NCBI RefSeq assembly: GCF_024323335.1 | Contig: NC_066583.1 | Coordinates: 361,094,377 to 361,158,376 of the forward strand | Direction of reading: 5' to 3' | DNA length: 64,000 nucleotides | From: Lathyrus oleraceus | Taxonomy: Eukaryota > Streptophyta > Magnoliopsida > Fabales > Fabaceae | Part shown: one piece after another, positions 45,201 to 56,100 of the stretch | Layout: the number at the start of each line of letters is the position of its first letter | Position numbering within the stretch: position 1 is the stretch's first letter | Notes under the pieces: generated by a model | The model's input: only the letters and a program-made list of their open reading frames with translations | Told to the model about the DNA's origin: nothing | The model's database searches: none | Made by a program: the position numbers and the translations under genes

Positions 45201-47849
45201 CATGATCATCCAATAAGGTATGAGAATTTCACAAAGGAAATGGCAAGATGTATCACACAAGTCAACATTTTGGTCAAACAGGGGATAAAATCTCAAACAA
45301 TTAGGAAATGGCATAATTAATTCCAGGAAAAATCACAAGTGAACTAGACATAGAAGAGAAGGATCATGCAAAATTTCACATTAATTGGAGGTCAGGAAGC
45401 ATGTCAACAAAAATCATGAAATTGCATATCATTGGTGTGACACAAATTGTCACACCCTACTTCCAAAATTCATATCTCACAAACCACATATGATAAATTC
45501 AAGAACTCTACATCAAAACAAACATGAATGAGTGTAGATTGAGAACAAAAAATTTCAGGGGCATTGGATACATCATCACAATTTCACAAAAGAAATGGCA
45601 AAAGGTGTAAAATGTGCATACATGTCAAGAAACCTAAAGCCATTTAAAATCCAGCCAACCAAAAATAGTAGACATTCATGTGAATATGATGGAAAAATTT
45701 CATGAATTTTGGAGTTGAAACGAGTGAGAAATGATTTTTAGAAAATGATAAACCAAAATGAAATAAACATTGAAATGAAATATTATTTAACAATATGATT
45801 AATTAAATAATGGAGCACGGTGGCATAATGGTAAATAAGTGGTAAACTAAATGAAACGGTGAGTATTAGTTGTCCTGCGTGTCACACGGTAACAGGGCAT
45901 GGCGATAACACAGTAAAATTCATGCAGCACACAACAGCCAAACGCGCTTGAGAAGAAAATCTGGAAATATGCTTGGGGTTTGCTACAGTAACAGCGTTTA
46001 GGGTTTGCTAATGGAACAGTGTAGCTTCATCACTCTCAATCAATCGGAAAAAACAACATGCCCAGAAATGAGTAACACATACATCCATCGAACCAACAAG
46101 CCATGTACAACAAGATTCCAAAAACCAAATGCATTAATTCGAGCTCATATGGAAGAATCAAACAAAACATCATATGAACATCAATCTTTAAAACCAAATT
46201 ATTCACTCAATACTCAACCATTTTATGTGAATCAAAGCTCAAAATGCTCATGGAATGGAGATCTATAAGAAGCATGTAATGGTTTTAAGAAATGAGAGAA
46301 TCGAAATACCTACCAGATTTGAAGAGCTGAGTTGGAATGTGATTTTCTGGTTGTGAGAGGTCAAAACAGACGCTCCTTATGCTTTGAAATGATGAATGGA
46401 TAAAGGCTTGTAGCTCAACGGCGTGGATTCCAGCTCAAAACATGGTCTGCCATTGTTGAAGCTTGGAAAAACAGAATACGAAAATGTTGCTCCAGCTGAT
46501 GTTTAATGCTTGTAAACAGCTCACAATGATGATGAATGTTGCTGCAGCCAAGGCCAAGTTCGCGTGCTTTGCCAATTTTCAAGAAAAGTTCAGAATGCAC
46601 AAATGAGGAAATGAGAGAACAAGGTTTTTTCTGTTTTTGGAAATGTGGCTGCTGCTTGCTCTCTAGGGTTGGAAAATGGACAGAAAATATGTTATATACA
46701 TCTGTTTAGGCTTAGTTAATGATGTGCTAACAAAGATTAACTTAAATGAAGCTAAATGCCAATTTGCTAATTTTGAACAAATGAACATGGAGGTGTATGG
46801 TTCTGCACGAATTGGGCCTTGAACAAACTTCAAATGTCAATTAAAACAAGTTCCAAATGGCCAATTGTGCTGAAAATGTTTAATTCCAAAAGTCAACTTT
46901 TGGTCAAACTTGAATTTAAATTAGACAAGTCAAAAAATGTCATTTTGATTGGCAAGGTTTTGGTGTATGAAATTTATATTTTTGGAAAGAGGAGGTGAAA
47001 TGTGGTTTGTAGGAAAAAACCCCACCAAAATTGGCCAAATGGTTCATGAGATATGGCCCTTTGAAGTTCACAAATTTTTGAAAATGAATTGACCATATCT
47101 TGCCAACCATACATGGGATTTGGGTGTTCTTGGACTTTTTGAAAATGGGAGAACAAGATCTTCAACTTTCATGTTGGGCAAAAATTCATTTGAAGCTTGT
47201 ATCATGATGCAAGTTTAAGATCAAGAAGTTTCCATTTTTGGCAGTTGAAATTACAGGTCCACTTTCTATTTTGGGAAATTTCTGATTGACTTTATTTTCT
47301 TCCATGATGAGGTTTGGCATGATATATGAGGATTGTATGGACATGAATGAGCTCCTTCAAATCAATTCCATCCATCAAATCATTGATTAAATCCACAGTT
47401 GACCAAGTTTGACTTTAGTTGACTTTTCTAGGGTTTTGCATGATTGAACCACTTCTGATGAATTCCAAACCCTAATTCTTTGAGACCTTGATTCCAAATG
47501 ATGTCTCAAGTCATGTGAACTCTTGATTATTGATCATGGTGCCCAAATTCTGCAAGAATGGCCACCATCCACTGCAATGACTGACTAATGACTGTCTTTG
47601 ACCTAATTGCTGATGATTGCTTCAACTGCAAGCAACAAGGTTAAACTGACAATATTTTTGTACTTTTTGGTTAATAAACATATGAAAAGCAAAGATATAC
47701 AAATGCAAGACATGCTTGGTGATCAAGAAATCAACTCACAAGGCAACCTACCCACTAGGAGGGGACTAGGGCATGCAATGATCCTTGAGGCCATGGTATG
47801 ATATGATATGGGCCATGAGGGATCTTAGGGCCAAAATTGGGGTCTTACA
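42294..47849 (-). mobile_element. Solo Ogre LTR (5556 bp)
   Basis: Element-sense start TGTAAGACCCCAATTTTGG and end CACCGCTACA. It is flanked by perfect 5-bp GGTAT on both sides (42289-42293 and 47850-47854), with no internal element sequence. This is the product expected from LTR-LTR recombination. It belongs to the LTR type of Ogre-5 and Ogre-1. It contains ~55-60 bp subrepeats (43285-43790), the conserved GGTGTTAGGCACCC block (~42497 plus strand) and TGGCGACTC ~70 bp before its end. No genes: the 45.8-46.3 kb and 47 kb stretches are AT-rich noncoding LTR. Confidence 0.94.
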
Positions 47850-48160
47850 GGTATGTCACGTTGCCAAAAACATGTTGACCTAACATGAGAGGCAACATGA
47901 GACCACGCTAATCCTAGGTGTATACTCGGGCTTTGGGTTTTCGCCCCACTGAGAACACCCACCCCAAATCATAAGATCCACACCTGTCCAGAATCCAACA
48001 CAATGATAATATGATGCATGCAAACATATATGCAAATATATACAATCACAGTATAATAATCATAAATGCCATAAATAGAGCAGTAAAAGCAACCAAAACT
48101 ACTCTAAAGAGCGCTAGGATCGACTCGCTTAGGGAAGATGGACCAGCAAGAGGTCAACTT
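47850..48160 (-). other. Ogre-4 5' UTR, part next to PBS
   Basis: Noncoding, element-sense sequence right after the PBS. Includes TTTGCATGCATCATATTATC (~48010-48030) and TTCTCAGTGGGGCGAAAACC (~47940). Its continuity with 42293 is shown by the shared GGTAT duplication of the solo LTR. Confidence 0.78.
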
Positions 48161-48180
48161 AGTCCCCAGCAGAGCCGCCA
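48161..48180 (-). other. Ogre-4 primer binding site
   Basis: Minus-strand TGGCGGCTCTGCTGGGGACT, close to TGGCGAATCTGTTGGGGA of Ogre-5. It is the PBS type of Ogre elements (reported as tRNA-Arg primed, from memory). Its first 11 bases also coincide with the PBS-like motif inside the LTR, and the last 34 bp of the LTR are missing here, suggesting a deletion between the two motif copies. Confidence 0.75.
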
Positions 48181-49055
48181 CCGATGCTATTCATCCTATG
48201 ACGGAAAGGAAGAGCAGGACTAACCTAATAAAGGGAAAGGAACGGTCTTACGACCAGAGATTGCGAGGTACGGGAGTCGGTTACGCAAGGGGAAGGTACT
48301 AGCACCCCTCACGTCCGCCGTACTCGACGGGATCCACGCTCAAAAGAATAGGAAAAGGTTGCTAAATAAACCGCTCAAAGAAACTGCACAAACTGGAATA
48401 ATAAAATAGGTGAAAGAAGACGGAGGAAGTGGACTCGGCAGGATGTCGAATCCTGGGCCTACGTACTTTGTCAGAAACAAACATCAGAGTCAACGTAGTT
48501 CGGGGAATGGGGAACATGCTCGCTAGGACATTGCATCCTATGCCTACGTATCTTCTCTATCCATAGTAAAAATCAGAGCACTCGTAGCTCGGCTAACGCA
48601 CGCCGAAACAAAACACCAAAAAGAGACGCTGAGACGTCAAAAGAAACACTCAAAAGGAAACAGAATGCCAATACATGGACTTACACCCGAGTCCTAACAA
48701 CAAAAAGGAAACAGAATGCCAATACATGGACTTATATCCAACTCCAAACAACAAAACAAACAAGGAAACAGAATGCCAATACATGGACTTATATCCGACT
48801 CCAAACAATAACGAACGTCACAAATGAATCCCAAAGATAAACCCCAAGTCAACATAGGTGAACCCCCAAATGTGAACCCCAAGTGATAACAGAAGAAACC
48901 TCAAGGTATAAGGATACCACACACACACACGCTGAACAAACGAGTACTCACACCAAAGAAACAAATGAAGGGTAAACACCCACACAACAAAGAAAAGAAA
49001 AGGTTGAACACACACGCAAAAAAGAAAAAGGGTGCCCGAAGAGATTTCTTACAAC
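48170..49055 (-). repeat. Ogre-4 5' LTR remnant (886 bp)
   Basis: Aligns over its whole length with 25551-26436 of the 3' LTR with about 24 substitutions. The 5' ~3.5 kb of the LTR is missing: at 49055 the sequence passes straight into Copia-2 RNase H. Deletion rather than an LTR end explains the lack of a target duplication. Confidence 0.9.
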
Positions 49056-49514
49056 GTCATGCTTTAGAGCTATGAATTTGTCTTCCACAAATTTTCTAAT
49101 GGAGTGATGACAGAAATTAATGTGCTTGGTCCAGCTGTGCTGAATAGGATTTTTGGACATAGTTGTAGCATTCAGGTTGTCATAGTACAATGTCATGACA
49201 TCGAGTGTGACATTGTATGCAATCATCAGTAGTTTCAACCAACCCTGTTGAGAACATCTACTTCCATCTGCTATATCTTCAGCATAAACACCATTTTCAT
49301 CTTTCAAATATGTAGAAGCATGTGTCCTTTCACTCTCCATCTCAATCTTCTCAACATTGCTCTTGGCACTTTTGCTTTGAGATAGACACATAGGCCCTTC
49401 TATCTGCTTTACTTGTAGCCCAAGTCCAACAAAGCTCTTTCCAACTTCAGACTGTATATGACTAGTAACATGTTCACCCATCTGATCCAACCTCCTATCT
49501 ATTTGATCCATCAT
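49056..49514 (-). pseudogene. Copia-2 RT end and RNase H, deletion remnant
   Basis: GLQVKQIEGPMCLSQSKSAKSNVEKI corresponds to the end of copia RT. It is followed after an internal deletion by RNase H sequence WLKLLMIAYNVTLDVMTLYYDNLNA and SKNPIQHSWTKHINFCHH. YDN replaces the expected CDN. It ends at IALKHD, where Ogre-4 starts. The RNase H N-terminal half and most of RT are gone. Confidence 0.82.
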
Positions 49515-49553
49515 GAGCTTTTCTCCTTTGGAAGTGATGTTAAGTTTGAGCTT

Positions 49554-50393
49554 CTAGTGTGACATCCTTGTCTGACATTTCCCACAGACTTGTCTTTCAT
49601 CACTCTTGAGAGTTCCTCTAGCAGATATACTCATCTTCATTCCTTTGACATAGGTACACTTTGAGGAATAATCAATTTGAGAGTTCCACATGTAACAGTT
49701 GTCTTTGGTCCTGATTCCTTTCATAATCACTTCACTATCTTTATTAGTAATCAGACATTCAGTTTTGGTGAAGTTAACATTCAGACCTTGATCGCATAGT
49801 TGACTGATGCTTATTAGATTTGCAGTCAAGCCCTTAACCAGTAGAACTTTGTCAAGTTTAGGCACTCCAGGACAATCAAGCTTGCCTATCCCCTTGATTT
49901 CACCCTTTGCTCCATCACCAAAGGTTACATAGCTTATGGCATAAGGATGAAGACCAGTTATCAGGTCTTTGTTTCCAGTCATGTGTCTGGAACACCCACT
50001 ATCAAAATACCACTCTTCTTTGGCTGAGACTCTGAGGGGAATGTGAGCTATTAGACTTGTAACATTAGTCTTAGGAACCCATTGCTTCTTGTTGACAGGC
50101 CTGTGCTGTTTGGGTCTGGGTTGATAGTGAGTCTGATGATGAACAGGGCTAGGATAACCTTACAACTTATAGCAGAAGGGCTTCAGGTGACCAAATTTCC
50201 TACAGTAATGGCATCTCCATCTTTGGTATTTCCCTTTCTGCTGTCTTCTCTTCTGATGTTGTGACATATGATGTGACATCATAGGTTTGCTTTTACTAGG
50301 GTTGCATTTAGGTTTGGCTTGAGGTTTGCAACCAGTGTAACTGCACTCAAGCTTAGACTCATTATACCCAATGCCAGATTTGTCTCCTGTTAT
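49554..50393 (-). pseudogene. Copia-2 protease and pre-integrase region
   Basis: Contains a second zinc knuckle CHYCRKFGHLKPFC (~50170-50210), the protease active site WYFDSGCSRHMTG (~49975-50010) with the DSG form usual in SIRE, and the pre-integrase segment NLISISQLCDQGLNVNFTKTECLI ending CGKCQTRMSH. A TAG at 49554 follows, and integrase is missing: sequence jumps to the RT end. Stops near 50160 and elsewhere break the frame. Confidence 0.85.
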
Positions 50394-51731
50394 TTTTCCA
50401 GTTTAGAGAATCTTGTATAGGGAGTCAGATCCATTGTTTAACATTCTTACATACTTGATCATCTCTTCTAGTTTAGAATTCAAGAACATAGCTTCAGTTT
50501 TTAACTTGGAGATGGTTTCCACATGGTCTGCCTTCTCATTCTCCAACTGTACTATCTTCTGGCTTTCAACTTGTTGACTTTCATCTAGCTTGACATTTAG
50601 GACAACTGCTTCTGTTTTTAATTTGGAGATGGTTTCCAAGTGTTCTACCTTCTCATTCACAAGTTGAGTTATTTCCTTCTTCTGGCGTTCAACCTATTTA
50701 CACAACTCTACACTTTTGTGACACAGCTTTCTGTAGGTAGTGGCCAACTCTTCAAAGGTTACTTCATCATCACTTGAGTCTTCATCAGAACTGTATCTTC
50801 CAGTCAAGACAGTTACCAGATTTGCAGATTCTTCTGTTTCACTCTCATCAGACGAAGTGGCAGCAAAACTCATCTTTTGCTTCTTGAGGTAGGTTCCACA
50901 TTCAGTTCTAATGTGTTTATACCCATCACATTCATAGCACTGTACTTCTTTTCCTTCTTTGGGCTTATCATCTGACCTTGCTCTTCTTTCAGCATTATTG
51001 GATTTACTGATGTCAGATGAGATGTTCTGGACATTATCCTTGGATCTTACATCCATCTTTTTCAACAGTCTGTTGAACTGTCTTCCCAACATTTCTACTT
51101 CATTGGCCAAATCTTCATCAACGTCCTGACTATTTTCCTCTTCTGTGTTTGACATGAAGGTCATGCTTTTGGTTTTCTTTTCAGAACCATCATTCAATCC
51201 CATCTCAAATGTTTGGAGGGAACCAATTAGCTCATCAACTCTCATGTTGGAGATGTCTTGAGACTCTTCTATGGCAGTCACCTTCATAGCAAATCTCTTA
51301 CCAATTTTTCTTACCAATTTTTTCTTACCAATTTTTCACTTGACATCTTCTCTCCCAGGGCTCCTGAGGCATTAGCAATTTCAAGGATACTCATATGAAA
51401 TTCATGAATATTTTCATCCTTAAATTTTCAAACTTGGAGGTGAGCAGTTGTAGTCTAGACATCCTTAAATATTCTTGTCTACTCCATTGAATATTGCATT
51501 CAATGCTTTAGAATTTCCAAGGGCTAGATCATCCTCCTCCTTGGACCATTGTTCTTCAGTTATGGCTTCTCCTTCTTTAGTAATTACAAGATGTACCCAG
51601 CCTGTTAACACAGCCCTCCAAACCTTATTATCAAGAGATTTTAGGAAAGCTACCATTTGAGGTTTCCAATAGTCATAGTTAGATCCATCCAAAATTGGTG
51701 GCCTGTGAACAGATCCTCCATCTCTCTCCAT
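50394..51731 (-). pseudogene. Copia-2 gag
   Basis: Start MERDGGSVHRPPILDGSNYDYW at 51731, the usual SIRE gag N-terminus, followed by VWRAVLTGW and then a frame break near 51465. Downstream are EESQDISNMRVDELIGSLQTFEM, an acidic stretch, a CCHC knuckle CYECDGYKHIRTEC (~50905-50945) and a coiled-coil region with two near repeats of LETISKLKTEAVVLNVKL (50403-50660). Short frames with stops at 50694 and 50403 make it nonfunctional. Confidence 0.87.
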
Positions 51732-51784
51732 TGTACCAGAAAGTATTGTCCCTAGATCTCACCCAGAACCAGAGCAGGATGCTT

Positions 51785-51796
51785 GCTCTGATACCA
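51785..51796 (-). other. Copia-2 primer binding site
   Basis: Minus-strand TGGTATCAGAGC two bases from the 5' LTR. Complementary to the initiator methionine tRNA 3' end, as in Copia-1. Confidence 0.92.
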
Positions 51797-51798
51797 AT

Positions 51799-52933
51799 TG
51801 AAATTTTGGTATCAAATATGAGATGTCGAAGGTAATGTCACGACACTAATATCTGAGTTATGCAAACAAGATAAAGATAAAGAATAGTAATGCAAGAGAC
51901 ACAAGCAATTGTTAACCCAGTTCGGTCCAACTCACCTACATCTGGGGGCTACCAAGCCAGGAAGGAAATCCACTAAAATAGAATCAGTTCAAAGACTCTC
52001 CGTACACTTCAACATGTTACAGTCTTTCTCACCTAATCTCTACCCGTGCAATTTCTACCTAAGCACTCTTAGATATGAGAACCCACTCACTTCCCTTCAA
52101 TCACACCTATGATCTTAAACAACAATTCCTTGAGAAAAGAAAACACTTTTCAATAACACACACTTGATTTTACTTCACAGTTTCAATCAAGTAGACACAC
52201 ACTTGATCTTGCTTAATAGCTTTGATCAAGTAGACACACACTTGATCTTGCTTAACAACTTTGATCAACTAGACACACACTCTTGCTTACAAGCTTTGAG
52301 TGACAAATTACAACCACAAATCAGACCAATTCAATCATCTATGGATGTTTTGAATGGCTTACAAGTCTCACGACTAAACAAGACACAAACCCTAGCTCTC
52401 TCTTAATATTTTGATCAGTATTGGTTGTGTGTTGAATCAGGTTTTCCAAGTCCCTTTTTATAGAAGCTTTCAGCTGGGCTTGGACATCTTGAAAACCCTA
52501 AAACTATTTTCCAATTAAATCTTCTCATAACAACTGGTTAGATCTACTTGGAAAATAAGTAAATCAGGTTGTAATCAATGATTGAATGTGTCTGCAAATC
52601 AGATCTTTAATCATACATAGATTGCCATTAAATGCGCAATCACACAACACCAGGCATTCATACTGAATGTTCTATGTACAGGATGTCATGACATCGGGTC
52701 TAGCATCCTGGAACAATCCTGCGTAATTCCATAATACCTTTTATAATTTCCAGCAGGTACATAATATCAGATGTCATGACATCGTGTATGACATCCTGAA
52801 ACAATCCTGCATAATTATGTTTTCCATTTAAACTCTAGCAAGTACATAGATATCTTATCTTAAGACATCACATACAACATCTTGTGAACACTCTTTGTTT
52901 TACCAAAATTGCTGCCAACACTTAGAACCAACA
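51799..52933 (-). repeat. Copia-2 5' LTR (1135 bp)
   Basis: Pairs with 22938-24071. Contains the same three 39 bp subunits (52160-52285) and a TATA-type TATAAAAAGG at 52453-52462. Followed by target duplication ACATG. Confidence 0.93.
52453..52462 (-). promoter_or_regulatory. TATA box of Copia-2 5' LTR
   Basis: Minus-strand TATAAAAAGG within the LTR, about 650 bp from the 3' end of the LTR in element sense. The 3' LTR copy is altered at this site. No other promoter element is claimed. Confidence 0.5.
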
Positions 52934-53180
52934 ACATGGAAGTCAGTCTCTTCTCTTCAATCAAATTCAACTGATCATACCTGGTCTGGCACCATTCAGC
53001 TTTTGTCAACTTGGCTTCCATCAAGACATGCAAGGATGGGATCTCAACCTCCACGGGGAGCACAACTTCCATGCCATAAACAACAGAGAAAGGGTTTATA
53101 CCTATTGAAGTGCGGATGGATGTACGGTACCCATGCAAAGCATATGGGAGCATCTCATGCCAATCTTTGTATGTCACAAC
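52934..53180 (-). pseudogene. Ogre-3 integrase, internal fragment
   Basis: Minus-strand VTYKDWHEMLPYALHGYRTSIRTS, VVYGMEVVLPVEVEIPSLHVLMEAKLT and EWCQTRYDQLNLIEEKRLTSM, continuing from Ogre-3 at 22937 once Copia-2 is removed (ACATG at 52934-52938). It is cut at 53180 by insertion of Ogre-5, leaving ACAAC (53176-53180) as candidate target sequence. The upstream rest lies beyond the window. Confidence 0.9.
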
Positions 53181-56100
53181 TGTAAGACCCCAATTTTGTC
53201 CCTAAGATCCCTCATGGCATCATATCATAGCATTGCAAAACCTTAAGGATCTTTGGACACCTTGCTTCCTTCCCTGTGGGTGGGATCCTTCTTGAGAGTG
53301 ATTCTTTATCACCAAGCATTGCTTGCATTCGTATATCATTGCTTTTCTTTTAATCACTAACAAAAAATGTACAAAAATATGTCATCTAACATTTGTCTTG
53401 CAGCTTAAGCAGTCAACAGGTCAAGGCAATTCAAGTGAATCCTTTGTGCAAGAGATGAGGTTTTCATTGAGATATGATCATGTGATCATTGTATTGAGCT
53501 TATGTGAGCTACAAGTTCACTTTGGAACCAATTCACCAAGTGGCAAAGGCCCAAGTTCATCAGAATATTTTCAGGTCATCTAAGGACCAATGCAAGTCAA
53601 ATGCAAGTCAACTGAAGGCTTTGAGTGTGAGAATTGAGCTTCTTCATCCCATTCATGTCCAAACAAGGCTTATTCATCATGTCAAACATCTACATTGAAG
53701 AATTTGAAGTCAAAGCAAAAGTTTCCAAAAATGGAAAGTGACCTATAATTTCAAGTTTCCAAAAATAGCAAGTTTTTAGACCAACTTCAACTCAACTTTC
53801 CAACATCAAAGAAGCTTCAAATGATTTTTCGTCCAACATGAAAGTTGAATATCTTTCTCTCCCATTTTCAAAAAGTCCAAGATCATGAGCATCTGATGAA
53901 TGGTTAAGGAGATATGATCAAATCATTGCCAAGTGTGCATGGAACTTCAAAAGGCCATAACTTTTGACTCCTAATTCCAAATTGAGTGCCTCTTTTTGCA
54001 TTTTTCTTGTCATGACAGTTATTTTCCAAATCATTCATCACATTGCATGAAATTTCATCATATGGCCATTTGCTCATGCATGCCCATTTTGGAGGGAAAA
54101 TGCTAAATATAAATTGGTGCATTACATGAACTAATTTCCATTGACATTGTGTTGATAAAATGATTTTGAGTGAATTTGACCATGCACATGGTACTGTTCA
54201 CGTTTGGATTTACCATGCACCACACAAATTGTCATTTTTGGTCACACACCCTATTTCACTTAATCCCAATTAGCACAAGCTTAATTACATTTTCAGTAGG
54301 ATTAACACATCATATAGATACTAAATCCTAACAGAATTGTGAGGATTCATGATTTCTAGATCTAAATTCTTCTTCCCTCCAAAATTTTCTCTCAATCCAA
54401 ATTCAAAATTTCTTCACATACCGTAGCATTTTTCTTCCATAATCTGGTTTGTTGAGTGTTGTAGATGAAGATCCAAGCATTCATTTGAAGAAATCGAGCC
54501 AGAATCCATCACATGAAGTTCAAGAACACAAACATGGAAGTTCAAATCTGAGCTAGATCTAAGCCTCTCCAAGCCTCAATTCACTCTTAAAGCTTCAAGA
54601 CATCATCTCAGGAGTTGATCTGGACACTTGCAAGGCATTCAATTCACTGTTTCGTTGTTCTGCTCTTCAAGAGGTAAAAACTCGAGTCTCTTAATTCTTC
54701 AAATAATTGCCATAATGTTGTAGATCTATTCATGCTGATAATTCTGGTACAAAAATTATGAAAAATGGATGATTATTGAGTGAGATACGTGTGTTTGAAG
54801 TTTTGAATGCAAAGATGTTTTGATTTGATTTGCATTGTTTAGGAAGAATTAACATGATTTGATGATGGATTCGTGTTCCTCGTGTGATAACGGTTCGAAT
54901 GATATAAATTTTGTCTAATTCTGGAAAAAAAATTGCATGCGTACACTGTTCCTCCACCGTCTTCATGAAGAAGACGGTGGTTTCCGCCTTGCCCCGCCGC
55001 TAGCGCCTCCGTCTGCAATTGATGAGTTGGCTAGGGTTTTTCGTCCATTTTTGCGCCACATGTGCTGCCTATTGGCCAATTCATTGGCTTACAATATTTT
55101 GACAGAGCCACATGGCCTTGGACTGCTGAGTTGGACACCAGCATCCTTAAGTGAAACTACAGCGTTTTGATACGCTCACGCTTCGATTCCTGGCGAGGCA
55201 ATTTCTGGATTATTTTGTTCAGCGCCTTATTTTGAATGGTTACATGCTTCGATTCTGGCTGGCAGCATATTTCAAATTAATTTCCATTTCTTCATTTCCC
55301 TCCATAATTTCATGTACATGCTTCATTTTCATTTCAAATATTTTCCAACTTCAAAAAATCATATAAAATAGTATAATGATCCATTTAATTCCAGATTTTT
55401 TTCTACATGATCATATGAATGTCTTTTATTTTTTGATGTGGATTTCTGAAATTGTGCCTGGCTGGAATTTTAATTGTGTTAGCCTAATTGAACATGTAGG
55501 CTTTTGTGACATTGCTTCATTCTTTCTATCATGAAATGCTCAATAATGATCCAATTGCCATTAAATTTTGGATGATGATTCCCAACATGTTGATTGACCT
55601 TTGAGGCTTGGTTTGATATTTTTATCATTTTTCCTCTCTATTTTATACACATGGACTTTTGGTGTGACAATGTGTGTCACACAATTTGATGTCCTACTTG
55701 TGCATTTTAATATCCATATCAAATGACCTCCTCTGATTCTAATTTTTGGCATGATGATTGTGTTTGACATGTTGTATGCTCATGAAAATTTCCAGAATTG
55801 TTTGAGTCTTTTCTGTTTTAATATGGAATTTTGATTCTCAATGGTCAACTGTGAGCTTTGAAGTTGCCTTTGCCTTCTCTTGCACATGAAATGACTTTTC
55901 TTGATGATTTTGACTTGGTCCTTTTTAGGACATGTTCATATGTGTTTAAAGTTGCTTTAGGTTGAATATTGGTTGCTGTTTTGACTTTTTGATTTACTTT
56001 TGACCCTAGGCTTTGACCTAGGGGTTTGAACTCACAATTTGAGCTTTGCCTTTCAGGTTCAAGCAATAATTCTTAATGGATGATGTTGATCTCATGAATT

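Larger units (their letters stand above)
25517..49055 (-). mobile_element. Ogre-4: large Ogre element nested in Copia-2
   Basis: Complete layout in element sense: 5' LTR remnant (48170-49055), PBS, 5' UTR (interrupted by a solo LTR), ORF1, gag, protease, intron, RT-RNaseH-aRNaseH-integrase, 3' UTR with tandem array, PPT and a 4.4 kb 3' LTR. The shared 886 bp of the LTRs differ at about 24 positions (~2.7%), younger than the Copia-2 host. No target duplication is visible because the 5' LTR has lost its first ~3.5 kb together with some Copia-2 flank. All coding parts are in one frame (ORF1 in another) with scattered nonsense codons. Confidence 0.93.
22938..52933 (-). mobile_element. Copia-2: SIRE/Maximus-type Ty1/copia, split and deleted
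   Basis: LTRs at 22938-24071 and 51799-52933 share orientation and a 5-bp target duplication. About 50 differences by eye give ~4% divergence. A tRNA-iMet PBS is next to the right LTR and a PPT next to the left one. Gag with two zinc knuckles, protease, the RT end, RNase H and an envelope-like region are recognisable. Integrase and most of RT are deleted. Ogre-4 (25517-49055) has inserted between RNase H and the envelope-like ORF, so only ~4.2 kb of Copia-2 internal DNA remains. Confidence 0.93.

Noticed and set aside
42294..47849. Initially read as the 5' LTR of Ogre-4
   Set aside because: It has its own GGTAT duplication and a different LTR type, and the true PBS and 5' LTR remnant lie further right at 48161-49055.
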